Below, piece by piece: positions 18,493-26,478 of a DNA stretch of 64,000 bases. Positions within the stretch are counted from its first letter, which is position 1; every line of letters begins with the position of its first letter. Location: positions 124,001 to 188,000 of the forward strand of contig NZ_NIWU01000009.1 of assembly GCF_002236105.1 (NCBI RefSeq). The letters are read 5' to 3'. Made by a program: the position numbers and the translations under genes. This stretch comes from Pseudomonas umsongensis. Lineage in GTDB: Bacteria; Pseudomonadota; Gammaproteobacteria; Pseudomonadales; Pseudomonadaceae. The notes beneath the pieces were generated by a model that saw only the letters and a program-made list of their open reading frames with translations, was not told where the DNA came from and did no database searches.

Positions 18493-19029
18493 TTGAGTCT
18501 CGAACCTTTCTGGTCTCTGCATGTTTATGAAGGCTGCCTTACCAGCGAAGGTGATGACCAGGCCAACTCGTTCGCCAAAATATACGCATCGCTTTGCATG
18601 AAGAACCTTCCAAATCTGGAAGCACTCCGAGAAAAACTCAGGCCAATCCCTAGCCTTCCCACCGAAAAAGCGGCGTTGTTTCTGGCAGGTAATCCTGGCG
18701 ACGCTTGGTCTGTTCCAGACAAGTACGGAACGTTTGTGTTAGCGCTTCCCAGCGGCAAGATTTTTTGCGCTGTGCATGTCCGCAGGGCAAGTACTGAGAC
18801 CGCTATCAAGCTGTTCACTGGACTGGTCGCAAATCCACCCTCTCCGTTTACCTCAACGCTGGTAAAAAACGAGCAAACACACTCACCCTCAAATGGGCAA
18901 ACTCAAACCCTTTCCTACGAATGGTCAGTTCCAAGCACGACACGAAAAATGTTGTTTACCATCACTACTGCCACATCTGAATCCGCACAACTTCAAGTGC
19001 TGGGTTCAGCAACAATCATCAGCCAATAG
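18493..19029 (+). CDS. NMCC_0638-like small protein, possibly 5'-truncated
   Basis: The 178-residue frame contains QANSFAKIYASLCMKNLPNL, LPTEKAALFLAGNPGDAW and GKIFCAVHVRRASTETAIK. These resemble NMCC_0638-type (lipo)proteins: about 150-180 residue secreted proteins of unknown function with a Cys-bearing helix and a later F-C-A-V strand. Family members normally begin with a signal peptide. Here the frame starts at a TTG with no obvious ribosome site and no signal sequence, next to a dispersed repeat. The 5' end may therefore have been replaced. The assignment is from memory of the family pattern and is moderate. Confidence 0.5.
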   Translation: MSLEPFWSLHVYEGCLTSEGDDQANSFAKIYASLCMKNLPNLEALREKLRPIPSLPTEKAALFLAGNPGDAWSVPDKYGTFVLALPSGKIFCAVHVRRASTETAIKLFTGLVANPPSPFTSTLVKNEQTHSPSNGQTQTLSYEWSVPSTTRKMLFTITTATSESAQLQVLGSATIISQ

Positions 19030-19183
19030 AAGCAACCACTGCGGTCAAAAGATTGCACAGCAACGACAAGCAGCAGTTATCCATTTTAGCCACTGCTGAC
19101 CGGCGCAATCGACCAGAAGTAGTCGTTTGAGTGGTGATAAAAATCTGGCCCCTAACCCCTGTGACTCTATTCCTTGGACTCGC

Positions 19184-19732
19184 TTACGAATTACGACCAG
19201 GCAGCATGCCTTTCAACACCTCGTCTTTTTCAACGAAGTGATGCTTGAGCGCCACGATGACGTGCCCTCCCACCAAGGCTCCGCATAGCCAAGCAACATA
19301 GGTATGAATCGATTTTGCCAAGCCATAAAGCGATTGGTCAGGATCGACCATAGGCGGTAACTGAAAAAGTCCGGCCACGAGGATGGGTTTATCTGCCACA
19401 GAGCTCCAATACCAGCCAGAGAGTGGTAGGCCGATTAGCGCAATTGCGTAAAGCATAAAGTGACCAAAGAAAGCCCCACGCTTCATTAGCGGGCTCATCG
19501 CCGCGGGCAATGCCGGCGCGGGGTGAGTGATCCTCCATGCGATACGCACAACAATCAAAAACAGCAACGTACTCGCCATCGCTTTGTGCAGGAATGTCAG
19601 CTCATGATGCGTATTAAACTCATCACGCCAGTGAGTGGCCAGGATTCCAATGAACCAGGCACCGATCCAGAGCAACGCCATCCCCCAATGCAGCCACTTT
19701 GCAGTACTGGTGTAACTCTCTGCTTTTGCCAT
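19184..19732 (-). CDS. cytochrome b561 family protein
   Basis: A diheme inner-membrane electron carrier of 182 residues with four hydrophobic helices. Histidines likely to ligate haem appear in STAKWLHWGMALLW (helix 1), THHELTFLHKAMASTLL (helix 2) and the C-terminal HTYVAWLCGALVGGHVIVALKHHF. Related bacterial proteins (CybB/YodB type) oxidise ubiquinol, some with superoxide as acceptor. It is a single gene with an ATG start. Confidence 0.9.
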   Translation of the reverse strand: MAKAESYTSTAKWLHWGMALLWIGAWFIGILATHWRDEFNTHHELTFLHKAMASTLLFLIVVRIAWRITHPAPALPAAMSPLMKRGAFFGHFMLYAIALIGLPLSGWYWSSVADKPILVAGLFQLPPMVDPDQSLYGLAKSIHTYVAWLCGALVGGHVIVALKHHFVEKDEVLKGMLPGRNS

Positions 19733-19906
19733 CCTGTGTGCCTTTTCAGTTCAATCGTGGATGAATTATTGCCTCGATAAGTTATCGAAAAAAAATGACA
19801 ATTACTGCTTATAAGAATCGAATAGCTCGATACATTCCAATCAGAACCTCCCCGGCTACCAAGCTTTCCCACTCCAAAAGAGAAGGTCAGCAATGGGTCG
19901 CTTTCA

Positions 19907-19937
19907 GCCCCTAGTGACAGGCAGAAATCGCCAATAG
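19907..19937. repeat. dispersed intergenic repeat, copy 2
   Basis: GTGACAGGCAGAAATCGCCA matches the core of the repeat at 18451-18481 and 61701-61740. It lies in the 489-base gap between the cytochrome b561 gene and the arsO-like remnant. No gene with recognisable homology is in the rest of that gap; a 70-codon minus-strand frame at 20002-20214 has no ribosome site or family match. Confidence 0.45.
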
Positions 19938-20221
19938 CAGCCACTCGCAGTAGGAATACCATGTCTATCATGCCCGCATCTCGGGTGAGCACATGACCAA
20001 GCTAACTGCCGAACTTCACTTCGTGATTATCGGAGACCGCAAATCTGCAATACCTGTCCTTTTTCGTGAGTCGTACCAATCGCTCATCTTGAAAAAAACC
20101 AGACTGACTTGCAGAAACTTCACCGCGCCAACAAGTAGATACCTCTGCAAACCGCCAGTCGGAAATGTTGGCGAAATTAAGCGGATAACGCGTGATGAGA
20201 GCCATTTGAGCCACAAAAACG

Positions 20222-20541
20222 GCCTGTCTACGAAGCCCGAGAGCGCAATGTTCTCAAGTCTGCAACGGGGTTATTTGGAGCGATGGTTCCGAATCTGAGG
20301 TGGACGCGGTAATTTGGTGCACCGGTTTCAGGTCAGCCCTACAGCATCTTGAATCACTGGGGCTGGTCAACGCCGAGGGCCGCGTTGAGGTCGAAGGCAC
20401 CCACTCGACCGAAGAGCCAAGGTTGTGGTTGGTTACGGTGAGTGGACAGGTTCGGCGTCCGCCACACTGATCGGTGTGACACGAACAGCACGAAGCACTG
20501 TCAATGAGATCGTAGCCTTTCTCGCCGGTCAGTCCGCCTGA
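20222..20541 (+). pseudogene. arsO-like flavin monooxygenase, C-terminal remnant
   Basis: One frame encodes NGVIWSDGSESEVDAVIWCT then GFRSALQHLESLGLVNAEGR up to EEPRLWLV. A second frame continues GYGEWTGSASATLIGVTRTA and ends EIVAFLAGQSA. Together they form the C-terminal third of the FAD/NADPH monooxygenases (ArsO type) found in ars clusters, with a frameshift near 20430 and probably another near 20260 (MFSSLQ just upstream is in a third frame). The FAD- and NADPH-binding N-terminal two thirds are absent. Its stop faces the last gene of the arsenic operon, so it lies tail-to-tail with it. Confidence 0.75.
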
Positions 20542-20906
20542 GGCGGACTGCAATCGGCCTTGGTGTATACCGCTGACTGTTGCGGAGAGCCTTGCCTGAC
20601 ATCTTCCGCAGAAGCGTAACGTTGGACACTGACCATGCAGTCGTTTATGCGCTGAAGCAGGATATCCTTCAGCAGTCCTTGGTTGTTGGCTGGACAGTTG
20701 CTGCCCTCTTTCACCACCCAGGATGCTCGCTTCTCATCGCGGCTAATCAGGCTGCCAAACTCCACCGTGCAATCCCCCCATTGCAGCCTGTCGACGGAAA
20801 GTCGAAGTGACGGTAGCGCTGAAGCATCTCCCTGGTTACTGCGCCACTCTCCTATAAACCATGTCCCCACCGCATCCTGTTTGACGGTTTCATATCGCCT
20901 CGGCAT
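20529..20906 (-). CDS. small uncharacterised protein at the end of the ars operon
   Basis: The 125-codon frame starts inside the end of arsJ (17-base overlap) and contains GTWFIGEWRSNQGDASALPS, RLQWGDCTVEFGSLISRDEK, ASWVVKEGSNCPANNQGLL and INDCMVSVQRYASAEDVRQG. Four cysteines are spread through the sequence. There is no signal peptide or membrane helix. A GTG inside (VGTWFIGEW) is an alternative start that would avoid the overlap. I do not recognise the family. Its position as the last cistron after arsJ and its Cys content make a role in arsenic handling possible but unproven. Confidence 0.6.
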   Translation of the reverse strand: MPRRYETVKQDAVGTWFIGEWRSNQGDASALPSLRLSVDRLQWGDCTVEFGSLISRDEKRASWVVKEGSNCPANNQGLLKDILLQRINDCMVSVQRYASAEDVRQGSPQQSAVYTKADCSPPQAD

Positions 20907-22110
20907 GCTTCGGCAGCCCGATAGAAATCAATGCAGCGAGCAGAACGAATGCGCTCGATATCCACAAGCATGCTTCCAGCCCATACACCTGATAAACCCA
21001 GCCGGACAGCACCGTGCCTATCAGCCGCCCCATGGCGTTGGACATGTAATAAAACCCCACGTCCAGCGACACGCCGTCTTCCTTGGCGTAAGAGACAATC
21101 AGGTAGCTGTGCAGCGACGAATTCACCGCGAACAGCGCGCCAAAGACCATTAATCCGCCGAGTAATACCTCCTGCTGTGACACCCCGGTGTTTAGCCCGA
21201 GAGCAATGGCCGCAGGCATTCCCGCCAATGCAAGTGCCCACAGGAACGCCGCACGACCATCCGGTACGTGCCCTCGTTTCTTGCCGGTGATGTTGGGCGC
21301 GAAGGATTGCACAATGCCGTAGCCAATCACCCAGGCCGCGAGGAATCCGCCAACCTCCCAGAAGTCCCAGCCGAAAACGCCGCTAAGGTAAACCGGCAAG
21401 GCCACCACGAACCAAACGTCGCGGGCGCCAAACAGAAACATCCGTGCTGCCGAAAGAATATTGATCGCCCGGCTCTTGGACAGGATGTCGCGAAACTTAG
21501 GCTTGGCTTTCGCTTTGCCCAGGTCCTTCTTCAACAGGATCAAGCTGCTGATCCAAATCAGCGCCAAGACACCCGCCATGGCCAGCAAGGCACCTTTGAA
21601 GCCGATGAGTGCCAACAAGGCTCCGCCCAGAAAGAAACCCACACCCTTGAGTGCGTTCTTCGAGCCGGTGAGAATCGCCACCCACTTGTAGAGCTTGCCC
21701 TGCTGCCCATCAGGAACCAGAAGCTTGATGGAGCTTTTGGCACTCATCTTATTCAGGTCTTTGGCGATCCCCGACAACGCCTGAGCGCCCATCACCCAGG
21801 GGATGGTCAGCCAGGCCGAGGGCACTGTCAGCATCAGCAGCGCCGCGACCTGTATGCCCAACCCGATGTTCATGGTTCGGTTCAGACCCAGCCGAGCACC
21901 GAGATAGCCGCCCACAAGATTGGTGATTACGCCAAAGAGTTCGTAGAACAGGAACAACGCCGCGATTTGCAGTGGGCTGTAGCCCAACGCGTGAAAGTGC
22001 AGCACCACCAACATGCGCAAAGCGCCGTCGGTGAGGGTGAAGGCCCAGTAGTTGCCCGTCACGAGCAGATACTGCCGCACTTCCGGAGCGAGGGCTGACA
22101 ACGCTTTCAT
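20890..22110 (-). CDS. arsJ: organoarsenical efflux MFS transporter ArsJ
   Basis: A 406-residue major facilitator with about twelve membrane segments. ArsJ exports 1-arseno-3-phosphoglycerate, the unstable product made from arsenate by the partner GAPDH; outside the cell it breaks down to arsenate. The immediately upstream gapdh (9-base gap) is the diagnostic neighbour. Sequence features include a start YLLVTGNYWAFTLTDGALRM, GVITNLVGGYLGARLG between early helices and GLPKHAEAI at the C terminus. GAGGAG precedes the ATG. The overlapping downstream frame at 20529 suggests translational coupling. Confidence 0.93.
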   Translation of the reverse strand: MKALSALAPEVRQYLLVTGNYWAFTLTDGALRMLVVLHFHALGYSPLQIAALFLFYELFGVITNLVGGYLGARLGLNRTMNIGLGIQVAALLMLTVPSAWLTIPWVMGAQALSGIAKDLNKMSAKSSIKLLVPDGQQGKLYKWVAILTGSKNALKGVGFFLGGALLALIGFKGALLAMAGVLALIWISSLILLKKDLGKAKAKPKFRDILSKSRAINILSAARMFLFGARDVWFVVALPVYLSGVFGWDFWEVGGFLAAWVIGYGIVQSFAPNITGKKRGHVPDGRAAFLWALALAGMPAAIALGLNTGVSQQEVLLGGLMVFGALFAVNSSLHSYLIVSYAKEDGVSLDVGFYYMSNAMGRLIGTVLSGWVYQVYGLEACLWISSAFVLLAALISIGLPKHAEAI

Positions 22111-22119
22111 GATCGCTCC

Positions 22120-23124
22120 TCAGACTGCCAGGCCGACCATTTTGGCCAGTTCGACGGTACGGTTGGCATAGCCCCATTCGTTGTCGTACCAGGCGTAAAG
22201 TTTGACCTGGGTGCCGTTGATGACCATGGTCGAGAGCGCATCAATGATCGATGAACGCGGGTCGGTACGGTAGTCAATGGACACCAATGGACGCTCCTCG
22301 AAACCGAGGATGCCTTTCAGCTCTTTCTCGGAAGCGTCCTTGAGGAGCTTATTCACCTCCTCCACAGTGGTGGCTCGCTCGACCTCGAAGACACAATCAG
22401 TCAACGAAGCGTTGGCCAGCGGTACGCGTACAGCGTGACCATTCAGGCGTCCGCGCAGCTCCGGGAAGATTTCGGCGATGGCAGTGGCCGAGCCGGTACT
22501 GGTTGGGATCAGGCTCATGCCGGAAGCACGCGCACGGCGCAGATCCTTGTGCGGCTGATCGAGAATGCTCTGGGTGTTGGTCAGGTCGTGGATGGTGGTG
22601 ATCGAACCGTGGCGAATGCCCAGCTTCTCGTGGATCACTTTCACCACTGGCGCCAGACAGTTGGTGGTGCACGAAGCGGCGGTGACGATGCGATGCTCAG
22701 CCGGGTTGAACAGCTGATGGTTGACGCCCATGACGATGTTCAATGCGCCTTTTTCCTTCACCGGAGCGCAGACCACCACACGTTTAACGCCCTGATCCAG
22801 GTAGGCCTGCAACACCTCCACAGTTTTCATCTTGCCGCTGGCCTCGATCACCAGATCGCAACCCGACCAGTCGGTGTCGCCAATCGCTTTGTTCGCGGTC
22901 ACCTTGATGCGCTTGCCGCCGATCACTACCTGATCGCCCTCTGCGCTGGCTTCGCTGTGCCAACGACCGTGCACAGAGTCGAAGTTGATCAGGTGCGCAT
23001 GGGTTACTGCATCGCCTGCCGGATCGTTGATCTGCACGAATTCAAACTCCGGCCAGCTCCAGGCGGCTCGCAGCGCGAGGCGACCGATCCGACCAAAACC
23101 ATTGATGCCAACTTTGATAGTCAT
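22120..23124 (-). CDS. gapdh: ArsJ-associated glyceraldehyde-3-phosphate dehydrogenase
   Basis: A 334-residue type I GAPDH. NAD binding is shown by KVGINGFGRIGRLALRA; the catalytic site is SCTTNCLAP with Cys152; substrate loops include HDLTNTQS and WYDNEWGYANR. In ars operons this enzyme uses arsenate in place of phosphate to make 1-arseno-3-phosphoglycerate for export by ArsJ. Its placement between arsJ (9 bp) and the phosphatase gene (23 bp) makes this role more likely than central glycolysis. Confidence 0.94.
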   Translation of the reverse strand: MTIKVGINGFGRIGRLALRAAWSWPEFEFVQINDPAGDAVTHAHLINFDSVHGRWHSEASAEGDQVVIGGKRIKVTANKAIGDTDWSGCDLVIEASGKMKTVEVLQAYLDQGVKRVVVCAPVKEKGALNIVMGVNHQLFNPAEHRIVTAASCTTNCLAPVVKVIHEKLGIRHGSITTIHDLTNTQSILDQPHKDLRRARASGMSLIPTSTGSATAIAEIFPELRGRLNGHAVRVPLANASLTDCVFEVERATTVEEVNKLLKDASEKELKGILGFEERPLVSIDYRTDPRSSIIDALSTMVINGTQVKLYAWYDNEWGYANRTVELAKMVGLAV

Positions 23125-23147
23125 GTTGATGTGCTCTGTATCTGTTG

Positions 23148-23660
23148 TCAGAGGGAGTTCGACTGGGTGTCGAACTGACCGATGTATTCAATGTGGGCAG
23201 GATGCTGAATGGCGCGTGGACGCAACGACTGGACATCGCGGATGGCATCACTAAATGGCACACCGCTCTCGATCAATAACTGAGCGGCGACCAAGCCCGT
23301 ACGACCCGAGCCGCCCTTGCAATGGATAGCAATCGTGTTCCCTTCGGTCAGCAGCTGCTGGAGTCGCGGATGATGCTGTTCCCATGCGGCTTTGAATGCT
23401 TCGCCAGGCGCTTGATCGTCTTCTATTGGCAGGTGAAACCACTCGATGCCGAGCATTTGGCACTCTTCGGGCAGCAGGTCGATCTCGTTCTGAAGCAACT
23501 CCTCGGTCGGCATCAGCGTCAGCAACGCCGATGTGCCTGCGTCCTTGAGGGTTTGCACCGCCTCGAAAGGCTTGGTGCCCTTTGTGCCGGGGCACGGGGT
23601 GAAGATCAATTGGCCATTGAACTGTGCCAGAGGCAGCACGGAATAAGGGTGTTGTGACAA
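23148..23660 (-). CDS. dual-specificity/tyrosine phosphatase-like protein of the ars operon
   Basis: A 170-residue cysteine phosphatase with the P-loop HCKGGSGRTG (Cys114, Arg120) and a likely general-acid loop IEDDQAP (Asp81/82). The fold resembles CDKN3-type/dual-specificity phosphatases. Similar genes are annotated in some Pseudomonas ars clusters but I know of no settled function. Cys-phosphatase scaffolds gave rise to arsenate reductases, so either arsenate reduction or hydrolysis of a phosphorylated metabolite is possible. The start is TTG at 23660 with AGGA upstream. It sits 12 bp after arsH and 23 bp before gapdh in one operon. Confidence 0.85.
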   Translation of the reverse strand: MSQHPYSVLPLAQFNGQLIFTPCPGTKGTKPFEAVQTLKDAGTSALLTLMPTEELLQNEIDLLPEECQMLGIEWFHLPIEDDQAPGEAFKAAWEQHHPRLQQLLTEGNTIAIHCKGGSGRTGLVAAQLLIESGVPFSDAIRDVQSLRPRAIQHPAHIEYIGQFDTQSNSL

Positions 23661-23672
23661 GGTGAAAAATCC

Positions 23673-24389
23673 TCAGATGGAGCGCTGATTAACACGTTTC
23701 ATGAGTGCTTCCGCTGACTCTTTGCGCTCGGAATAACGATCAACCAGATAGTCCTGGCGGTCACGAAGCAGCAGCGTGAATTTCACCAACTCTTCCATCA
23801 CATCGACGACACGGTCGTAGAACGGAGAAGGTTTCATCCGGCCGTGATCATCGAACTCCATATAGGCCTTCGGCACAGAGGATTGGTTGGGGATGGTGAA
23901 CATGCGCATCCAACGTCCCAGCACTCTCAGCTGATTGACCACGTTGAACGACTGCGAGCCACCGCATACCTGCATGACCGCAAGGGTTTTGCCCTGGGTC
24001 GGGCGTACCGCGCCCATGGCCAGTGGCACCCAGTCGATCTGTGCCTTGAACACTGCGCTCATGGAGCCGTGACGTTCAGGAGAGCACCAGACCTGCCCCT
24101 CGGACCACAGCATCAGCTCGCGCAGTTCTTTCACACGGGGGTGATCGTCAGGGGCGTCATCTGGCAGCGGCAAACCTGACGGATTGAAGATTCGCGTCTC
24201 CGCGCCGAAGTGCTCCAGCAGTCGAGCGGCTTCCTCCACCAACAGACGGCTGAAGGAGCGCTCACGGGTCGACCCGTACAGCAGCAAAATGCGCGGCTTA
24301 TGGATGGAGGTCTTTTCGATGCCGAGCTTGTCTGTCGAGGGGAGATCAACCAGTTCGGTTTCGAGTTGGGGGATAGGGTCATCAAACAT
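23673..24389 (-). CDS. arsH: arsenical resistance protein ArsH
   Basis: An NADPH:FMN oxidoreductase of the flavodoxin-like fold, 238 residues. It oxidises toxic trivalent organoarsenicals such as methylarsenite to the pentavalent form and has broad quinone/azo reductase activity. Motifs include the FMN phosphate loop LLLYGSTRERSFSR, the WCSPERHGSMSAVFKAQIDW stretch and MQVCGGSQSFNVVNQLRVLG. The ATG at 24389 overlaps the acr3 stop by eight bases and has AGGAC upstream; an earlier start at 24425 would lie further inside acr3. Translational coupling with acr3 is likely. Confidence 0.94.
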   Translation of the reverse strand: MFDDPIPQLETELVDLPSTDKLGIEKTSIHKPRILLLYGSTRERSFSRLLVEEAARLLEHFGAETRIFNPSGLPLPDDAPDDHPRVKELRELMLWSEGQVWCSPERHGSMSAVFKAQIDWVPLAMGAVRPTQGKTLAVMQVCGGSQSFNVVNQLRVLGRWMRMFTIPNQSSVPKAYMEFDDHGRMKPSPFYDRVVDVMEELVKFTLLLRDRQDYLVDRYSERKESAEALMKRVNQRSI

Positions 24390-25455
24390 AGTCTTTGTCC
24401 TGCGCAATGGTGCTCTTGGAGTCATCGAACCAGCGGCGTTTCAACCAGAGGGCCACACCGACCAGGGAAATCAGCACTGGCACTTCCACCAACGGGCCAA
24501 TCACCGTGGCGAAGGCGACCGGGGAAGCCAAGCCGAAGGTGGCAATAGCCACGGCAATCGCCAGTTCGAAGTTGTTGCTCGCGGCTGTAAACGCCAGTGC
24601 GGTGGTACGTGGGTAATCAGCCTTGAGCAGCCTGCCCATCCAGAAGCTGATGAAAAACATCACCACGAAGTAAATCGTCAGAGGGACCGCGATACGCAAT
24701 ACATCCAGCGGCAATTGCAGCACCACATCACCCTTGAGGCTGAACATGGCCACGATGGTCAACAACAGTGCCACCAGTGTCAGCGGGCTGATCTTTGGAA
24801 TGAAGCGTTCCTGAAACCAAGCTTCACCTCTACGGGCAATGAGGATCCTGCGGGTCAGGAAGCCTGCCAGGAACGGCACACCCAGGTAGATCAGGACCGA
24901 CTCGGCAATGCTGACAAAGCTGGTCTCAATCACACTGCCTTCCAACCCAAAAAGCGGCGGCAGCAGACCAAGGAAGACCCAGGCATACACACTGAAAAAC
25001 AGGATCTGGAAGATGCTGTTGAACGCTACCAGCCCAGCGACGTACTGGTTGTTGCCTCCCGCGATCTGATTCCAGACCAGCACCATCGCGATGCAACGAG
25101 CCAACCCGATCAGGATCAGGCCCGTCATATATTCCGGTTGGTCTCGAAGGAAGATGATCGCCAGCGCGAACATCAACACCGGGCCGATGACCCAGTTCTG
25201 GACCAAAGACAAAACGAGGATGCGCTTGTCCTTGAAGACTTCCGGCAGTTCCTCATAACGAACCTTTGCCAGAGGCGGATACATCATCACCATCAAGCCG
25301 ATAGCGATGGGGATGTTGGTTGTGCCCACAGAAAGACTGTTAAGCCATTGCGGCCAGCCTTCGAACAGGCTCCCCAAACCGATACCCAAGGCCATGGCGA
25401 GAAAAATCCACAGGGTCAGGTATCGGTCCAGGAAGGAAAGGCGGCTTTTACTCAT
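24382..25455 (-). CDS. acr3: arsenite efflux transporter, ACR3 family
   Basis: A 357-residue inner-membrane arsenite/H+ antiporter with ten hydrophobic helices. The family-specific cysteine required for arsenite transport is in ILIGLARCIAMVLVWNQIAG; TALAFTAASNNFELAIAVAI is another ACR3 hallmark. The ATG at 25455 has AGGAG at a good distance; the ORF could open two codons earlier. It lies between the arsC deletion scar (stop 18 bp upstream) and arsH (overlapping). Confidence 0.95.
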   Translation of the reverse strand: MSKSRLSFLDRYLTLWIFLAMALGIGLGSLFEGWPQWLNSLSVGTTNIPIAIGLMVMMYPPLAKVRYEELPEVFKDKRILVLSLVQNWVIGPVLMFALAIIFLRDQPEYMTGLILIGLARCIAMVLVWNQIAGGNNQYVAGLVAFNSIFQILFFSVYAWVFLGLLPPLFGLEGSVIETSFVSIAESVLIYLGVPFLAGFLTRRILIARRGEAWFQERFIPKISPLTLVALLLTIVAMFSLKGDVVLQLPLDVLRIAVPLTIYFVVMFFISFWMGRLLKADYPRTTALAFTAASNNFELAIAVAIATFGLASPVAFATVIGPLVEVPVLISLVGVALWLKRRWFDDSKSTIAQDKDYV

Positions 25456-25472
25456 GATCATTGCTCCTGTGG

Positions 25473-25600
25473 TTACAACGTGCCAATCAGGGCCAGCTCT
25501 GCCTTGAGCTGTTCGGCACTCAGTTGGGAAAGCGGTAATGCCAGGAAGGCTTCAATACGGGTTTTAGGCTATTGGCAGTGCAGAGGAGCTGGATTTTCAT
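25473..25600 (-). pseudogene. arsC remnant with internal deletion
   Basis: The minus strand opens with ATG at 25600 encoding MKIQLLCTANS, the N terminus of a low-molecular-weight-phosphatase-type arsenate reductase up to its catalytic Cys loop. It jumps at about 25567 to a different frame encoding RIEAFLALPLSQLSAEQLKA up to ELALIGTL and stop, the C-terminal helix of the same family. About 110 residues between are gone and the frame is lost. The scar keeps the natural spacing to arsR (27 bp) and acr3 (18 bp), showing the ancestral order arsR-arsC-acr3-arsH. Confidence 0.8.
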
Positions 25601-25627
25601 CGAGTGATCTCGTGGTCGAAGGCGGAA

Positions 25628-25999
25628 TCAGGCGATTTTGCTTTCACAGCACACGGCTGCCCGTTCAGGACGGTCACCCATTTCATCAAGGCGTTTGGCA
25701 TCAGGGCTCAACCAGTGCTTGTTGCTTTCCAGCACGGTGGTCAGTACTTGATGAACCCAATCAGGGAGATTCGGGTGCAGTCGGTAATACACCCATTGGC
25801 CTTGCCGACGGTCCGACAACAGGCCGCAAGTACGCAGCTGCGCCAGGTGCCTGGAGATTTTTGGCTGACTCTCGTTCAACGCGCAGGTCAGCTCGCAAAC
25901 ACATAGCTCTCCTTCACGGGTGATGAGCATCATCGTGCGGACCCGAGTGTCGTCGGCCAGGCATTTGAAAACAGTGGTCGGTGTCAGATGGTCAGCCAT
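25628..25999 (-). CDS. arsR: arsenic-responsive repressor ArsR
   Basis: A 123-residue winged-helix repressor of the ArsR/SmtB family that releases DNA upon binding arsenite. The metal-site motif ELCVCEL (Cys33, Cys35) lies in the DNA-recognition helix region, with a further Cys39, followed by SQPKISRHLAQLRTCGLL and QGQWVYYRL of the wing. A Cys pair near the C terminus (AAVCCESKIA) may also contribute. Being second in the minus-strand operon, it likely controls the promoter upstream of the arsenate reductase at 26419. Confidence 0.94.
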   Translation of the reverse strand: MADHLTPTTVFKCLADDTRVRTMMLITREGELCVCELTCALNESQPKISRHLAQLRTCGLLSDRRQGQWVYYRLHPNLPDWVHQVLTTVLESNKHWLSPDAKRLDEMGDRPERAAVCCESKIA

Positions 26000-26047
26000 A
26001 TCGTTTCTCAGTGTTTGTTTTTGACCAAGACGAACATCTTGATGCGC

Positions 26048-26419
26048 TCATGATTCGTGAAGGGTGTGACGGAAGGCATCGGGCTTGGTGCTGGTGACCG
26101 GGTCTTCAAAACTCCAGGCCAATGACTCCCCCGCTCCAGGTAAAGACAGGCATTGCGCTGCGGCTTTATCACACAAGGTGATGACGTAATCGAAACGCTC
26201 ACCACCGAACTCGTCTATCGACTTGCTACGTAATCCTTCGGTGCTCACGCCGATGTGTGAAAGCGCCTCGAAGGTGCGCGGATCTACCTGAGTTGGAGTT
26301 GTGCCGGCGCTGAACGCCTCGAAATGCTCCGAATCGGTATGCCTCAGCAACGCTTGGGCCAACTGGGAGCGTGCAGCGTTGGCAGTACAGACGAACAGGA
26401 CACGGGCTTTGCGGGTCAT
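26048..26419 (-). CDS. arsC: thioredoxin-type arsenate reductase, 3'-frameshifted
   Basis: A low-molecular-weight phosphatase-fold arsenate reductase. The P-loop is VCTANAARS (Cys11, Arg17), the redox pair is Cys83 and Cys90 (LCDKAAAQC) and the general acid is in FEDPV (Asp106). This Cys triad and spacing match thioredoxin-coupled ArsC enzymes. The frame stops at residue 123 (RHTLHES), while a different frame just downstream encodes HERIKMFVLVKNKH and stops at 26008. A small deletion at about 26050 has therefore removed the last 15 or so residues. The catalytic core is complete, so activity may persist. It is first in the ars operon; arsR follows. Confidence 0.85.
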   Translation of the reverse strand: MTRKARVLFVCTANAARSQLAQALLRHTDSEHFEAFSAGTTPTQVDPRTFEALSHIGVSTEGLRSKSIDEFGGERFDYVITLCDKAAAQCLSLPGAGESLAWSFEDPVTSTKPDAFRHTLHES

Positions 26420-26450
26420 TGTGAAGTCTCAGTTCATATGCGGCTTAACG

Positions 26451-26478
26451 AATATATGTTTTTCCGTATACAAGGTAA
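26451..26478 (-). promoter_or_regulatory. possible ars operon promoter
   Basis: Reading leftward, TTACCT (26478-26473), a 16-base spacer and TATATT (26456-26451) form a plausible sigma-70 promoter 32 bases ahead of the arsenate reductase start. The AT-rich overlap (GTATAC, CATATAT) is where an ArsR operator would be expected, but I cannot identify a definite dyad. Confidence 0.35.

Noticed and set aside
20002..20214. Minus-strand 70-codon frame beginning MAQMALITRYPLN
   Set aside because: No ribosome site, no family match, and it lies in a stretch of decayed DNA. Kept only as a remark.
21268..22098. Plus-strand frame of 276 codons antisense to arsJ
   Set aside because: Shadow of arsJ codon structure; no family features or ribosome site.
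24184..25923. Long plus-strand open frame of 579 codons antisense to arsH and acr3
   Set aside because: It lies over well-conserved minus-strand genes, has low-complexity Q/H/R-rich composition and no homology. It is an antisense artefact of GC-biased codons.
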